A stretch of 64,000 nt of DNA from Melghirimyces algeriensis (GCF_900182565.1 NZ_FXTI01000003.1:62001-126000); one strand, 5' to 3'. Shown: positions 47,601-57,459, numbered from the stretch's first letter. Made by a program: numbers and translations. Notes: generated by a model from the sequence alone, not told the origin.

Positions 47601-48952
47601 GAAAAGAGTATGTTTATCGTGCGGGTACAATCTCTACCGTTGCTCAAAAGACAGCGTTCGGTTATGTGAAAAAGTATGAGGAAGAAAAGGGATATCAGTG
47701 GAGAGGTGCGGAAATTGATCGCATGGTGGAGGGGTGCACCGGTGTGAAGCGGACGACTGGTCAACATCCAGGGGGGCTAATGGTGATCCCGCAGAACAAG
47801 GATGTGTTTGACTTCACTCCGATCCAACGACCGGCTGATGATGTCAAATCAGAGACGATTACCACTCACTTTGACTATCATGCGATCAGTGGACGTTTAT
47901 TAAAGCTGGATATCCTAGGGCACGATGACCCGACGGTGATCCGCATGCTTCAGGATTTGACAGGAGTGGACCCCCAAACGATTCCGGTAGATGATCCGGA
48001 AGTGATGAAACTTTTCAGTGGCACGGAGTCCCTGGGGGTGACACCGGAGGAGATTGGAACGGTGACGGGGACACTTGGTATTCCGGAGTTTGGAACCCGT
48101 TTTGTCCGACAGATGTTGGAGGATACAAAGCCGACGACTTTTGGGGAATTGGTTCGGATCTCTGGTTTGTCCCATGGAACAGACGTGTGGTTGAACAATG
48201 CCCAGGATTTGGTGCGTTCAGGCACAGCTGTATTGGCTGAAGTGATTTCCACTCGCGATGATATCATGGTTTATCTGATCTATAAGGGAATGGAAGCCTC
48301 CATCGCATTTAAATTGATGGAAAAGGTGCGTAAAGGAAAAGGGTTGACCGAGGAAGAGGCAGACTTGATGAGAAGTCATGATGTTCCCGAATGGTATATC
48401 GATTCCTGTCGAAAAATCAAATATATGTTTCCGAAAGCGCATGCTGTGGCCTATGTATTGATGGCACTTCGGATCGCGTGGTTTAAGGTGCACTATCCGA
48501 TTGAATACTACGCTACCTACTTTACGGTGCGCGCTGACGATTTTGATGTAGAATTGGTATTAAAGGGTGCCGATGCAGTCAAAAAGACGATCCTTGAGAT
48601 AGAGGAAAAAGGAGTGACAGCTACTCCAAAGGAAAAAGGGCTTTTGACGGTTTTGGAATCCGTTCGGGAGATGTTGGCCCGTGGATTGTCTTTCCGTCGC
48701 GTCGATCTTTACCGTTCACATGCCACCCGCTTTTTGGTGGATGGAAACGCCTTGATCCCACCTTTCTCATCCGTTTCCGGAATTGGAGCCAATGCAGCCA
48801 GAAACATTGCTCAGTCAAGGGAGGACGGCGAGTTTTTGTCTATTGAAGATCTCCAGAAACGCTCTCGCATTTCCAGCTCTGTGGTGGATGTGTTGAAACG
48901 GCTCGGTTGTCTGGAAGAGATGCCGGAGAGCAACCAGTTGTCTCTTTTCTGA
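44657..48952 (+). CDS. polC: DNA polymerase III alpha subunit, Gram-positive type PolC
   Basis: A 1431-residue replicative polymerase with built-in proofreading. The order is an N-terminal domain, an OB fold, a PHP domain (VELHLHTAMSAMDGVYDPAL), an inserted DnaQ-type exonuclease (YVVFDVETTGLSAVHDEIIE, HNARFDMGFLQEACRK), then the polymerase palm, fingers and a zinc motif (CPKCKYSEFI, CPQCDTEM), with active-site PDIDLNFSGEYQ and the tail LGCLEEMPESNQLSLF. The length equals the family's and no break is seen. TTG 44657 fits GGAGGTG (eight bases); ATG 44663 is possible. Confidence 0.96.
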   Translation: MAMTAVKRKRLEEVFREAQVPDEEAEYFKGAYIEKVKVSRQKRRWTFCLQLAQPIPPNVLFKVEDRISQSFRSVANVQFAIRYERADLSQLMEMYWHWIRKRVAERVSTSAAGWLSKAVWQIDGKRLLITFSNPILNKMAVSKQLDQAVEALFQEISGTRLKVEFASQSSNEAKEKFLEEREEVEKKLLEEAMNHIEESAPPPEEKESEEEGPVSIGYHFSDEPILIKEITDEERRVTIRGCVFKSEIRELRSGRTLLTFNVTDYTDSIAVKVFARDKEDAGKLNRVKNGMWVALRGSVQYDTFARDLVVMANDLKEIPPYKRQDRAEEKRVELHLHTAMSAMDGVYDPALMVKQAADWGHPAVAITDHGVVQAYPDAFSAGQKYGIKVIFGLEAFVVDDGVPIVINPSNHRLKDDTYVVFDVETTGLSAVHDEIIELAAVKVKDGEIVDRFESFVNPHRNLTAMITELTGITDDMVKDAPDLPDVLPQFLQFTEGCVLVAHNARFDMGFLQEACRKTDRKPIHNPVIDTLELGRFLYPQMKNHRLNTLCKRFDIQLTQHHRAIYDAEATGYLLWRMVLDCEEKGILEQDQLNEWLGDRDLSRLRPFHAIVLVKNYKGLKNLYRLVSKSHLEYFHRMPRIPRSLLEKHRDGLLIGSGCEKGELFEAALQKSPQETEKIAGFYDYLEIQPVEINQHLVQKEIIENEERLREANRLLVEIGEKLGKPVVATSNAHYLNESDAMFRDILAFNQTGGFRNKGPLPKAYFRTTDEMLEEFKYLGEEKAFEVVVRNPQAIAEQIEEMKPFPDDLHTPIIEGADEELRRICYETAENQYGTPLPEIVEKRLEKELGSIIREGYAVIYLISHKLVTKSLSDGYLVGSRGSVGSSFVATMSHITEVNPLPPHYRCPKCKYSEFIEDGSYASGFDLPDKHCPQCDTEMKKDGHDIPFETFLGFKGDKVPDIDLNFSGEYQPRAHKYTEELFGKEYVYRAGTISTVAQKTAFGYVKKYEEEKGYQWRGAEIDRMVEGCTGVKRTTGQHPGGLMVIPQNKDVFDFTPIQRPADDVKSETITTHFDYHAISGRLLKLDILGHDDPTVIRMLQDLTGVDPQTIPVDDPEVMKLFSGTESLGVTPEEIGTVTGTLGIPEFGTRFVRQMLEDTKPTTFGELVRISGLSHGTDVWLNNAQDLVRSGTAVLAEVISTRDDIMVYLIYKGMEASIAFKLMEKVRKGKGLTEEEADLMRSHDVPEWYIDSCRKIKYMFPKAHAVAYVLMALRIAWFKVHYPIEYYATYFTVRADDFDVELVLKGADAVKKTILEIEEKGVTATPKEKGLLTVLESVREMLARGLSFRRVDLYRSHATRFLVDGNALIPPFSSVSGIGANAARNIAQSREDGEFLSIEDLQKRSRISSSVVDVLKRLGCLEEMPESNQLSLF

Positions 48953-49093
48953 TCGGGGTGTTGCTGAACGGTGTTTTGCAAAGTTTTGCGAATCAAACCA
49001 TGATGTGGTATGATGGCGATGGAGTTTTTCTCATGTTGCCATTTCTGAAAGAGATGGATGATGGGCGCTTGGGTCTGAGTCTCCACTTTTGCG

Positions 49094-49122
49094 TTGTAGA
49101 TTGTGATCTTTTTGGCTATACT
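49094..49122 (+). promoter_or_regulatory. SigA-type promoter of the rimP-nusA-infB operon
   Basis: TTGTAG, 17-bp spacer, TATACT. Transcription would begin near 49130, ahead of a hairpin. Confidence 0.6.
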
Positions 49123-49150
49123 ATATTGTATAGATATGAATTCGGCCGAA

Positions 49151-49174
49151 AAGAGTGGGTGGTCACCCACTCTT
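49151..49174 (+). terminator. Leader terminator upstream of rimP (possible NusA-dependent attenuator)
   Basis: A perfect 11-bp stem AAGAGTGGGTG/CACCCACTCTT with a weak, interrupted U-tract (TCCCTTTG). It lies between the promoter and rimP, so it is in the operon leader rather than after polC only. Confidence 0.6.
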
Positions 49175-49231
49175 TCCCTTTGTAATCAAATTTTCTGCAG
49201 AAAGTGAAAGGCCGGAAGGAGGAAGTCAAAC

Positions 49232-49711
49232 ATGAGTCGCAACGTGATTGATGCGGTGGAGCAGTTGGTTGAGCCGATCCTGGAAACAGAAGGGTTAGAG
49301 CTCTACGATACAGAATACAAAAAGGAAGGTAAAAACCGGTTCTTGCGCATCTATATTGATCGTCCGGAGGGGAAAGTGGATCTGGATGATTGTAGCCGGG
49401 TCAGTGAACAGATCAGTGCCGAATTGGACAGGGTGAATCCCGTTTCAGGTCAATATTATCTGGAGGTTTCCTCTCCAGGAGCCGAGCGCCCTCTGAAAAA
49501 GCCACTTCATTTTGAGCGGGCCATTGGCAAGCGGGTTTTTTTAACTACCTATGAGTCCATTCAGGGCCGAAAAAAATTTGAGGGACTGTTGACTCAATAT
49601 ACTCCGGAATCTCTAATGATAGAATTGGAGGATGATTCCGTGGAAATCCCGCCGGATAAGGTGGCCAAAGCACGTTTGGCCGTCGCGTTCCAATCGAAGG
49701 GAGGAGAATGA
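49232..49711 (+). CDS. rimP: Ribosome maturation factor RimP
   Basis: A 159-residue two-domain protein required for 30S subunit maturation. Marks are VEPILETEGLELYDTEYKKE, LRIYIDRPEGKVDLDDCSRV and YYLEVSSPGAERPLKKPLHF. AAGGAGG precedes ATG 49232. First gene of the rimP-nusA-rnpM-ylxQ-infB-rbfA operon. Confidence 0.95.
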   Translation: MSRNVIDAVEQLVEPILETEGLELYDTEYKKEGKNRFLRIYIDRPEGKVDLDDCSRVSEQISAELDRVNPVSGQYYLEVSSPGAERPLKKPLHFERAIGKRVFLTTYESIQGRKKFEGLLTQYTPESLMIELEDDSVEIPPDKVAKARLAVAFQSKGGE

Positions 49712-49717
49712 AAAGAA

Positions 49718-50830
49718 ATGAATGCGGAGTTTATCGAGGCCCTCAACCAACTGGAAAAAGAGAAGGGTATCAGTAAAGAGGTATTGATTGAAGCGATTGA
49801 GGCAGCCCTGATATCCGGCTATAAGCGAAACTTTAATTCCGCCCAGAATGTCCGGGTGGATATTGATCGGGATTCAGGTCAGGTCAGAGTGTTTGCCCGT
49901 AAAACAGTGGTTGAGGAAGTATTGGACCCTCGGCTGGAAATTTCCCAAGAAGCTGCTGCAGAAATTAGTCCCGCTTATGAGCTTGGGGATATTGTGGAAA
50001 TTGAGGTGACTCCAGCGGACTTTGGCCGAATTGCTGCGCAAACAGCCAAACAGGTTGTCACGCAACGGATTCGGGAAGCGGAACGGAGTATCATCTATGA
50101 AGAATTTGTGGATCGTGAAGAAGATGTTGTGACGGGTGTCGTGCAACGGGCCGATAATCGTCATTATTTTATTGATCTGGGTCGTGTAGAAGCGCTGCTC
50201 CCTTTCACAGAAACCATGCCAGGGGAGCGCTTTAAACATAACGACCGGGTGAAAGCGTATATTACCCGTGTTGAAAAGTCGACGAAAGGGCCACAGGTTT
50301 ATGTTTCAAGGACCCATCCTGGACTGCTGAAACGGCTTTTCGAGTTGGAAGTTCCTGAGATTTACGATGGAATCGTTGAAATCCGCTCAGTGGCACGGGA
50401 GGCTGGTCAACGCTCCAAAATTGCTGTCTCTTCCCGAAATGAAGAGGTTGATCCTGTAGGTGCCTGTGTGGGACACCGGGGAATGCGGGTTCAAACCATC
50501 GTCAATGAGTTGAGAGGGGAGAAAATTGACATTGTCCGTTGGTGTGAGGACCCCGTAGAATTTGTTTCAAACTCACTCAGCCCTTCTAAAGTGGATAGTG
50601 TTGAAATTCAGGAAGAGGAAAAAATCGCCCAGGTGGTGGTACCCGATCACCAATTGTCACTCGCGATAGGCAAAGAGGGGCAAAATGCCCGGTTGGCAGC
50701 CAAATTGACGGGATGGAAGATTGATATTAAAAGCCAATCGGAAAGAGACAAATTTTCGGAAGAAGAGCCTGTTGAAGCGGAGATTCCGAAAGTGGACGAT
50801 ATAGAGGATTCAACGCAACTAGGCGACTGA
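49718..50830 (+). CDS. nusA: Transcription termination/antitermination factor NusA
   Basis: A 370-residue RNA-polymerase-binding factor. The N-terminal domain ([20 protein letters not shown]) is followed by S1 ([20 protein letters not shown]), KH1 ([31 protein letters not shown]) and KH2 ([20 protein letters not shown]). As in Bacillus it lacks the C-terminal acidic repeats of proteobacteria. It follows rimP by six bases. Confidence 0.96.
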   Translation: MNAEFIEALNQLEKEKGISKEVLIEAIEAALISGYKRNFNSAQNVRVDIDRDSGQVRVFARKTVVEEVLDPRLEISQEAAAEISPAYELGDIVEIEVTPADFGRIAAQTAKQVVTQRIREAERSIIYEEFVDREEDVVTGVVQRADNRHYFIDLGRVEALLPFTETMPGERFKHNDRVKAYITRVEKSTKGPQVYVSRTHPGLLKRLFELEVPEIYDGIVEIRSVAREAGQRSKIAVSSRNEEVDPVGACVGHRGMRVQTIVNELRGEKIDIVRWCEDPVEFVSNSLSPSKVDSVEIQEEEKIAQVVVPDHQLSLAIGKEGQNARLAAKLTGWKIDIKSQSERDKFSEEEPVEAEIPKVDDIEDSTQLGD

Positions 50831-50890
50831 TCCGTCACTTTTTTCGTGGAATGATAGCCGAAATTTCCATCCACAGCAGGAGGTGGCTGG

Positions 50891-51172
50891 ATGATGAAGA
50901 AAAGAAAAGTCCCATTGAGAAAATGTATTGCTTCTCAGGAAATGTTTCCGAAAAAAGAATTGATTCGCGTTGTACGCACGCCTGAAAATGAAATTTTAAT
51001 CGATCCTACAGGAAAAAAGTCCGGCAGAGGTGCGTACATATGTTCGAAGCCGGAATATGTGGAGCTGGCGAAGAAGAAGAAAGCACTGGACCGAGCGTTG
51101 AAGACCAAAGTGAATGAAGAATTTTATAAACGATTAGAGAAGTATATTGTGACAGGGGAATGTGATGAGTAA
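50891..51172 (+). CDS. rnpM: RnpM/YlxR family RNA-binding protein
   Basis: A 93-residue basic protein, PF04296 family, reported in B. subtilis to bind and modulate RNase P RNA. Signatures are [20 protein letters not shown] and [29 protein letters not shown] precedes ATG 50891; ATG 50894 is equally possible. Its last codons overlap ylxQ. Confidence 0.92.
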   Translation: MMKKRKVPLRKCIASQEMFPKKELIRVVRTPENEILIDPTGKKSGRGAYICSKPEYVELAKKKKALDRALKTKVNEEFYKRLEKYIVTGECDE

Positions 51173-51461
51173 GCTTTACAATATGCTTGGGCTTGCGATG
51201 CGTGCCCGTAAAGTTGTATCCGGTGAAGAACAAGTTCTCTCCGCTGTCCGGTCCAAGACCGCCTGCCTTGTGCTAATTTCCAATGATGCTGCACCCAATG
51301 CAAAGAAAAAGTTATCGGATAAATGTGCCCATTATCACATTCCGTGGGTTGAAGTGGGCTCCCGAAGCGATTTGGGCAGAGCCATCGGAAAAGCGGAACG
51401 GGTTACTGTCGCCGTGACTGAACCGGGCTTTGCTGACGCCATCAAAAAGTGGTGTGAGTAA
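51165..51461 (+). CDS. ylxQ: L7Ae-family RNA-binding protein YlxQ
   Basis: A 98-residue L7Ae/L30e-fold protein (LGLAMRARKVVSGEEQVLSA, CLVLISNDAAPNAKKKLSDK) that may bind kink-turn RNA. ATG 51165 follows AGGGGAA and overlaps the rnpM stop, implying coupling. Standard neighbour between rnpM and infB. Confidence 0.9.
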   Translation: MSKLYNMLGLAMRARKVVSGEEQVLSAVRSKTACLVLISNDAAPNAKKKLSDKCAHYHIPWVEVGSRSDLGRAIGKAERVTVAVTEPGFADAIKKWCE

Positions 51462-51479
51462 CTGACGGAGGTGAGCAAT

Positions 51480-53666
51480 TTGACGAAAATCCGTGTTTAT
51501 GAGTATGCGAAGAAAATGAACATGAGCAGTAAGGAAATACTGACCATCTTGAAACGGCTGAACCTTTCGGTCAATAATCACATGAGTGTCATGGATGATG
51601 AGATGGTGAAGAAAGTGGAACAATTTTTTAAAGATGTAAAACAGGGGGCGAAGAAATCGGAACAGAAAACGGCTGATACAGCGAATGAAACCAAGCGTGA
51701 AGAGGGATCGAAGAACAACAAAGGAAATCATCAACAATCGGGAGGACAAAATCGAACCTCTCGCCGCAAGCCCAAAAACACAAAAGAGGGAGCAAAAAAC
51801 GGCAATGGTCGTGACCAACGGCGTCAAAACCGCAGGGGTGGCGGTCGGGCCCGTAAAGGCAATCGCCGAGATGATCGGAGGCATCAGCAAAACCGACCCA
51901 AGCAAGCTCCTGTACTTCCATCGGAAATTGAAGTGACTGGCCCGATGACAGTGGGCGATCTGGCACGGTTGCTTCGGCGGGAAGCTTCAGAGGTTATCAA
52001 GAAGTTAATGAGTTTAGGTACGATGGCAACAATAAACCAGGAAATCGATGTTGATACAATCTCCCTTGTGTCGGAGGAGTTTGGTGCAAAGGTGAAAGTA
52101 AAAGAAGTCATCGATGAATCCGCTTTTGAAGAGCTGGAAGAGGAAGATACACCGGAAGAATTGAAAGAACGTCCTCCAGTCGTAACGATTATGGGGCACG
52201 TGGATCACGGAAAAACCACCCTTTTGGACAGAATCCGTGAAACCAAAGTGACTGCTGGTGAAGCAGGTGGAATTACTCAGCACATTGGTGCTTATCAAGT
52301 GGAGGCCAATGATAAAAAGATCACCTTCCTGGATACTCCAGGCCATGCTGCTTTTACCACAATGCGTGCCCGCGGAGCCGAAGTGACGGATATCACCATC
52401 TTGGTGGTTGCAGCAGATGATGGGGTGAAACCTCAAACTGTGGAAGCGATCAATCATGCCAAAGCGGCTGAGGTACCCATCATTGTAGCAGTGAACAAAA
52501 TGGATAAACCGGAGGCCAACCCTGATCGTGTGAAACAACAACTGACAGAGCATGAATTGATCCCCGAAGATTGGGGTGGAGAGACGATCTTTGTGCCGGT
52601 TTCCGCGGTGACAGGGGATGGAATTGATGAACTCTTGGAAATGATTCTCTTAGTGGCAGAAGTTCAAGAGTACAAGGCCAATCCAGATAAACGGGCCCGT
52701 GGAGTTGTCATTGAAGCGGAGTTGGATAAAGGACGCGGTGCCGTGGCTCGATTGTTGGTGCAAAACGGGACGCTCAACGTGGGTGATGCCCTTGTCGCAG
52801 GAAGTTTCTTCGGCAAGGTGAGGGCGATGATCAATGACCGCGGTCAACGGGTTAAATCAGCAGATCCATCCACACCGGTGGAAGTTTTAGGTCTTTCGGA
52901 TGTTCCTGAAGCCGGTGATCCGTTTATGGTCTTCACAGATGAGAAAAAAGCGCGGGATATCGCTGAGAAAAGGATCGAGAAAAAGCGACAGAAGGAATTG
53001 GGAGCTTCCAGTCGTGTCACGCTGGATGATCTGTATAAACAGATTCAGGAAGGTGATATGAAGGATCTGAATGTGATCATCAAAGCGGACGTACAAGGGT
53101 CGGCGGAAGCCCTGCGCGGTTCATTTGAAAAGATTGATGTAGAGGGCGTTCGGGTTCATATTGTACATTCCGGTGTCGGTGCGATCACCGAATCGGATGT
53201 GACTTTGGCTTCCGCTTCCAATGCAATCATCGTTGGATTTAATGTTCGTCCAGAGCCTCAGGCCAGGGTGACGGCTGAACAGGAAAACGTGGACATTCGC
53301 CTTCACCGGGTCATTTATGATGCAATTGAGGAAATTGAGTCGGCCATGAAAGGAATGCTGGACCCGGAATACCAGAATAAAATGGTGGGGCGTGCCGAAG
53401 TTCGACAAACCTTTAAAGTATCCAAAGTGGGGACCATTGCAGGGTGTTATGTGACAGAAGGGAAGATTGTCCGCAACGGAAAAGTGCAATTGATCCGTGA
53501 TGGTGTTGTCATCCATGAGGGAGATATCGATACCTTGAAACGTTACAAGGATGATGCCAAGGAAGTTCTCAAAGGATATGAATGCGGAGTCACTCTTGAG
53601 AACTATAATGATATCAAAGATGGCGATGTTCTTGAGGTATTCGTACTGGAGGAAGTGGCTCGGTAA
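51480..53666 (+). CDS. infB: Translation initiation factor IF-2
   Basis: A 728-residue GTPase that brings initiator tRNA to the ribosome. The N-terminal IF2_N motif ([20 protein letters not shown]) precedes a charged, low-complexity linker (residues about 60-145, rich in Lys, Arg, Asn, Gln and Gly), then the G domain ([44 protein letters not shown]), and domains II-IV ending [13 protein letters not shown] 51480 is supported by GGAGGTG at six bases; the GTG at 51471 overlaps that site. Confidence 0.96.
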   Translation: MTKIRVYEYAKKMNMSSKEILTILKRLNLSVNNHMSVMDDEMVKKVEQFFKDVKQGAKKSEQKTADTANETKREEGSKNNKGNHQQSGGQNRTSRRKPKNTKEGAKNGNGRDQRRQNRRGGGRARKGNRRDDRRHQQNRPKQAPVLPSEIEVTGPMTVGDLARLLRREASEVIKKLMSLGTMATINQEIDVDTISLVSEEFGAKVKVKEVIDESAFEELEEEDTPEELKERPPVVTIMGHVDHGKTTLLDRIRETKVTAGEAGGITQHIGAYQVEANDKKITFLDTPGHAAFTTMRARGAEVTDITILVVAADDGVKPQTVEAINHAKAAEVPIIVAVNKMDKPEANPDRVKQQLTEHELIPEDWGGETIFVPVSAVTGDGIDELLEMILLVAEVQEYKANPDKRARGVVIEAELDKGRGAVARLLVQNGTLNVGDALVAGSFFGKVRAMINDRGQRVKSADPSTPVEVLGLSDVPEAGDPFMVFTDEKKARDIAEKRIEKKRQKELGASSRVTLDDLYKQIQEGDMKDLNVIIKADVQGSAEALRGSFEKIDVEGVRVHIVHSGVGAITESDVTLASASNAIIVGFNVRPEPQARVTAEQENVDIRLHRVIYDAIEEIESAMKGMLDPEYQNKMVGRAEVRQTFKVSKVGTIAGCYVTEGKIVRNGKVQLIRDGVVIHEGDIDTLKRYKDDAKEVLKGYECGVTLENYNDIKDGDVLEVFVLEEVAR

Positions 53667-53785
53667 CGCAAGCTGTATCGATCGGAAAAATGGGTCATCC
53701 ATCATGCTCTGAAGAGATGCGGAGATTTCCTTTTGTAAAGAAAAAATTACTGTCGGTTAAGCGAGACGAACAGGAGGTGTCGGCA

Positions 53786-54145
53786 TTGACACGCATTCGG
53801 GCGAGTCGGGTCGGCGAGCAGGTAAAAAAGGAACTGAGCTATATTCTACAGCATGAAATGAAGGATCCCCGCATCGGTTTTGTTACGGTGACGGCTGTGG
53901 ATATGAGTGGAGATTTGCAACAGGCAAAAGTGTACATCAGTGTACTGGGAGAAGAAGAGCAAAAGAAGCAGACGCTTGAGGGATTGGATAAAGCCAAGGG
54001 TTTTCTGCGAACGGAAATTGGACGTCGGGTCCAACTTCGGCACACTCCAGAACTCACCTTTAAATTTGATCAATCGATTGAACACGGTCAGCATATTTCC
54101 AGGCTTTTGGAAGAAGTGAATAACGATGACCGAAAACCAGAATAG
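53786..54145 (+). CDS. rbfA: Ribosome-binding factor A
   Basis: A 119-residue KH-fold cold-shock protein that binds 16S rRNA helix 1 during 30S maturation. Marks are [40 protein letters not shown] and [17 protein letters not shown] 53786 follows AGGAGG by eight bases and gives the normal N-terminus; the frame extends to 53690. ylxP, between infB and rbfA in B. subtilis, is absent. It overlaps nrnA by 20 bp. Confidence 0.94.
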   Translation: MTRIRASRVGEQVKKELSYILQHEMKDPRIGFVTVTAVDMSGDLQQAKVYISVLGEEEQKKQTLEGLDKAKGFLRTEIGRRVQLRHTPELTFKFDQSIEHGQHISRLLEEVNNDDRKPE

Positions 54146-55124
54146 CAACTGGAAACAAATTGATTCATTTTTGGCTGATGAAGGTCCGTACCTTGTTGTT
54201 TCTCATGTCCATCCTGATGGTGACGCCATCGGTTCCACTTTGGCTGTCGGTTTCATGTTGAAGCAACTGGGCAAAACGGTGGTCATGGTGAATGAATCGC
54301 CGATCCCGTACAAGTTTCGGTTTCTTCCGGAAATCGACCACGTTCATTCACCGGAAGAGATCGCTTACCAAGCGCCTTTTCATCGTGTCATTGCGGTGGA
54401 TGTGGCAGATGCGGAACGAATGGGTGAGAAGGTCCGACAGCTGTTTACGGATTCTGTCGATTTATTGAATATTGATCATCATCCCACCAACGATCGATTT
54501 GGAACGGTCAACCGGGTGGAATCAGAGGCCGCAGCGACAGCGGAGATTCTCTGTTACTGGGCAACGCATCTCGGTGTAAACATGGACCGGTATTTGGCAA
54601 CTTGCCTTTATACCGGTCTTCTCACCGATACGGGAGGATTTCGTTATTCCAATACAACACCGGAAGTGATGGAGCTGGCTTCTGGCCTGTTACGCCAAGG
54701 AGTAAACCCTGGTGAAATTGCTGACCGGGTGATTGAGACCACCAGCCGACAACAATTGGCTCTTTTGCGATGTGCTTTGGACACCCTTTCCTTTTCCGAA
54801 GGGGAAAAAGTTGCTTGGATGTGGCTTACCCGTGAGAATTTCCAGGAAACGGGTGCCAATGAAGAGGATTCAGATGGAATCGTCAACTATGCCCGCAATG
54901 TGGTAGGCGTCGATGTGGGGATTCTTTTTCGGGAGACAGAAGATGCCACCATCAAAGTGAGTTTGCGCTCCCGTGAGATTGTGGATGTTGGGAAGCTGGC
55001 TCAAACGTTGGGTGGAGGCGGTCATGCACGGGCAGCAGGGTGTACATTGTCAGGGAGTCGGGATGAGGTGGAACAAACCATTCTCAACAAGGTGAGCATG
55101 GCCTTAGGGCAGGGGGGAATTTGA
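54126..55124 (+). CDS. nrnA: Bifunctional oligoribonuclease / PAP phosphatase NrnA
   Basis: A 332-residue DHH-DHHA1 phosphoesterase that degrades nano-RNAs and dephosphorylates pAp. The metal motifs are [32 protein letters not shown] and [14 protein letters not shown]; the DHHA1 substrate site is [15 protein letters not shown]. The gene starts inside the end of rbfA and overlaps the truB region by a few bases, so it is part of this operon, whereas in B. subtilis it lies elsewhere. Confidence 0.94.
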   Translation: MTENQNSNWKQIDSFLADEGPYLVVSHVHPDGDAIGSTLAVGFMLKQLGKTVVMVNESPIPYKFRFLPEIDHVHSPEEIAYQAPFHRVIAVDVADAERMGEKVRQLFTDSVDLLNIDHHPTNDRFGTVNRVESEAAATAEILCYWATHLGVNMDRYLATCLYTGLLTDTGGFRYSNTTPEVMELASGLLRQGVNPGEIADRVIETTSRQQLALLRCALDTLSFSEGEKVAWMWLTRENFQETGANEEDSDGIVNYARNVVGVDVGILFRETEDATIKVSLRSREIVDVGKLAQTLGGGGHARAAGCTLSGSRDEVEQTILNKVSMALGQGGI

Positions 55125-56041
55125 TGTTGCACGGTGTGATCCCTGTTCGCAAGCCAAAAGGGATGACTTCCCACGATGTGGTTCATCACATTCGCCGACT
55201 TGCTGGACAGAAGAAGGTGGGGCATACAGGGACCCTTGATCCCGAAGTGGAAGGGGTACTCGCTGTTTGTCTGGGACAGGCCACCCGGATTGCTCAATAC
55301 ATCCAGGACCTTCCCAAAAGATATCAGGCGACGATGACCTTGGGCATTGCGACCGACACTCAAGACCAATCGGGAAATGTGCTGGAAGAAAGCCCGGTAC
55401 ATTCCTTGGAAGTTAAACGGGTTGAGGCAGTGTTTCAACGTTTTGTTGGAAAGATTGAACAGATTCCGCCGATGTATTCTGCGGTTAAAGTGGATGGTCG
55501 GAAACTGTATGATTTGGCGCGGGAAGGAAAGGTAATCAAGCGAAATCCCCGGACGGTTACCATTTACTCCTTGGAGTTGACAGGGATTGAGGAAGGAAGG
55601 CAGCCCCGTATTCATTTTGATGTAAAGTGCTCAAAAGGAACCTATATCCGAACACTTTGTGTGGATCTAGGTCGGGCGTTGGGGTATCCTGCACATATGT
55701 CCCATCTTGTTCGGACGAAAAGTGCTTTTTATACATTGGAAGATACGTGGACGTTGGAAGAATTAAACTCCTTGGCCGAGAACGGAGATTTGGGCAAAGC
55801 ATTGACGGAAATCGGAGAGGCTCTTGGGCAATTCCCTTGTGTTGAGATTTCTAGTAGTGCCTATTCTTGGGTGATGAACGGAAGACCCTTACAGATGGAT
55901 GATGGAAAGAGCGGGCGGAACGATCACCTTCCGCCAGGCTCTCTGTTCCGGGTATTTACTGAAGATGGTTACTTTTGTGCCCTGTACAGGTTGAAAAATG
56001 AACAGACAGCAATACCGGAAAAAGTGTTTCGGGTCAGGTGA
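55124..56041 (+). CDS. truB: tRNA pseudouridine(55) synthase TruB
   Basis: A 305-residue enzyme that makes pseudouridine 55 in tRNA T loops. The catalytic Asp lies in KVGHTGTLDPEVEGVL; PPMYSAVKVDGRKLYDLARE and CSKGTYIRTLCVDLGRALGY are further signatures, followed by a C-terminal PUA-like part. ATG 55124 follows AGGGGGG by six bases; TTG 55121 is too near. Starts at the last base of the nrnA stop. Confidence 0.95.
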   Translation: MLHGVIPVRKPKGMTSHDVVHHIRRLAGQKKVGHTGTLDPEVEGVLAVCLGQATRIAQYIQDLPKRYQATMTLGIATDTQDQSGNVLEESPVHSLEVKRVEAVFQRFVGKIEQIPPMYSAVKVDGRKLYDLAREGKVIKRNPRTVTIYSLELTGIEEGRQPRIHFDVKCSKGTYIRTLCVDLGRALGYPAHMSHLVRTKSAFYTLEDTWTLEELNSLAENGDLGKALTEIGEALGQFPCVEISSSAYSWVMNGRPLQMDDGKSGRNDHLPPGSLFRVFTEDGYFCALYRLKNEQTAIPEKVFRVR

Positions 56042-56991
56042 AAAAAATGGAAATGATTCACTTATCGTATCCTTTGGAATTAAAAAGTCCCGTTCAACCC
56101 ATTACTTTGGCGATCGGATATTTTGATGGAGTTCATCTCGGCCACAGGGCAGTCATTGAAAAAGCAACGCAAATGGCAGAAGAGCTTGGAGTGGCTCCGG
56201 GAGTGATGACATTTCATCCACACCCCCGTGAAGTGTTGGGGAAGTCTCCAGTTACGCGTTATCTCACACCTCTTTCCGATAAACTGCAGTGTTTTGAAGA
56301 ATTAGGTGTTCAAAAGGCCTATGTGATGCACTTTGACCATCAATTCGCCTCATTGAGTAAGCATCAATTTGTTGAAGAGGTTCTTGTTCCTTTACAGGTA
56401 CAGGGGATAACAGTCGGATTCAACTTTACGTTTGGTCGAGGTGCGGAAGGCAACGGGGAGGATCTTGTTCTTCTGGGAAAAGGACGGTTTCAGGTAGAGG
56501 TTGTTCGTCCGGTTTCCGGTAATGGTCTTTCAATCAGCAGCACACGCTTACGAAAGATGCTCCATAGTGGGCAAGTGGAAGAGGCGGGAAATATCTTGGG
56601 ACGCCCCTATTCTTTACGGGGAACGGTGGTCTCTGGAGATCGACGGGGACGAACGATTGGCTATCCCACAGCCAATCTTGAGTTGCAAGATCCGTTTATC
56701 ATCCCTGGAACAGGGGTGTATATCGTTCGGGTTCAGGTTAATGATCAAATACATTATGGCATGATGAACATAGGATTCCGTCCCACGTTTCACGACTCGG
56801 AACCCCAAAAAACACTGGAAGTGCATCTGTTTGATGTGGACAAAGATCTGTATGGTTCTCTATTAAAAGTGGAGTTTCTCCACTTCCTTCGAAAAGAAGT
56901 TGCTTTTCCTTCGGTTGAGGCGCTGATCCATCAACTTCAGGCAGATGAGCGCAATGCTCGGTCATGGTTGAAGCGTCAGAGTGATGCCTAA
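56038..56991 (+). CDS. ribF: Bifunctional riboflavin kinase / FAD synthetase
   Basis: A 317-residue enzyme that makes FMN and FAD. The N-terminal FAD synthetase has ALGYFDGVHLGHR-type sequence (LAIGYFDGVHLGHRAVIEKA), MTFHPHPREVLGKSP and SISSTRLRKMLHSGQ; the C-terminal kinase has GDRRGRTIGYPTANLEL and YGMMNIGFRPTFHDSE. The start is uncertain: GTG 56038, overlapping the truB stop, or ATG 56047 or 56053; none has a strong ribosome binding site. Confidence 0.93.
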   Translation: MKKMEMIHLSYPLELKSPVQPITLAIGYFDGVHLGHRAVIEKATQMAEELGVAPGVMTFHPHPREVLGKSPVTRYLTPLSDKLQCFEELGVQKAYVMHFDHQFASLSKHQFVEEVLVPLQVQGITVGFNFTFGRGAEGNGEDLVLLGKGRFQVEVVRPVSGNGLSISSTRLRKMLHSGQVEEAGNILGRPYSLRGTVVSGDRRGRTIGYPTANLELQDPFIIPGTGVYIVRVQVNDQIHYGMMNIGFRPTFHDSEPQKTLEVHLFDVDKDLYGSLLKVEFLHFLRKEVAFPSVEALIHQLQADERNARSWLKRQSDA

Positions 56992-57006
56992 CCCCTTCGG
57001 AACTTA

Positions 57007-57035
57007 TTTACTCTTTTTATCTTCTGTGCTATACT
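57007..57035 (+). promoter_or_regulatory. SigA-type promoter of rpsO
   Basis: TTTACT, 17-bp spacer, TATACT, with an extended TG before the -10 box. Confidence 0.65.
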
Positions 57036-57040
57036 GTTCG

Positions 57041-57180
57041 GGTACCGGGTGAGAAACAAACTCACCCGGTACCTGTGCCAAGAGCAAACAGGTCTTGGCA
57101 TCACGTGCAAATGAACCCTGGCGCGGATTATCGACTGCCTCGGCGATGGCCTGGGCCATGGGGGTTAGAATCAGAAGGAG
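57041..57180 (+). promoter_or_regulatory. rpsO leader, probable S15-binding autoregulatory RNA
   Basis: Immediately after the promoter a perfect hairpin forms between GGTACCGGGTGAG and CTCACCCGGTACC (57041-57073), followed by a TGCCAAGA/TCTTGGCA stem and a GGC-rich region (GGCGATGGCCTGGGCCATGG) reaching to the ribosome binding site. Bacilli regulate S15 by binding of the protein to its own leader; the layout fits that kind of element. I cannot fold it computationally. Confidence 0.6.
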
Positions 57181-57189
57181 GTGAATGGG

Positions 57190-57459
57190 ATGAGCTTGTC
57201 CCTGGAACGCAAACGGGATATTATCAACGAGTACAAAACGCATGAGAATGATACCGGATCTCCCGAAGTTCAAATTGCAATCCTGACACATCGGATCAAT
57301 GAGTTGAATGAACATCTTCGAGAGCACAAGAAAGATCACCACTCTCGGCGTGGTCTTCTGAAGATGGTCGGGCAACGCCGTAATTTGCTCAACTATCTGA
57401 AGAAGAATGACATTGCGCGCTACCGGGTGTTGATTCAAAAACTTGGCTTGCGCAGATAA
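57190..57459 (+). CDS. rpsO: 30S ribosomal protein S15
   Basis: An 89-residue primary rRNA-binding protein of the platform. The family core is [39 protein letters not shown] and the end [14 protein letters not shown] 57190 follows AAGGAGGTGA; the in-frame GTG at 57181 overlaps it. A terminator follows, then pnp. Confidence 0.97.
   Translation: MSLSLERKRDIINEYKTHENDTGSPEVQIAILTHRINELNEHLREHKKDHHSRRGLLKMVGQRRNLLNYLKKNDIARYRVLIQKLGLRR

Noticed and set aside
48907..49185. 92-codon open frame across the polC end and rimP leader
   Set aside because: It begins inside polC without a ribosome binding site, covers the rimP promoter and hairpin, and has no protein-like pattern.
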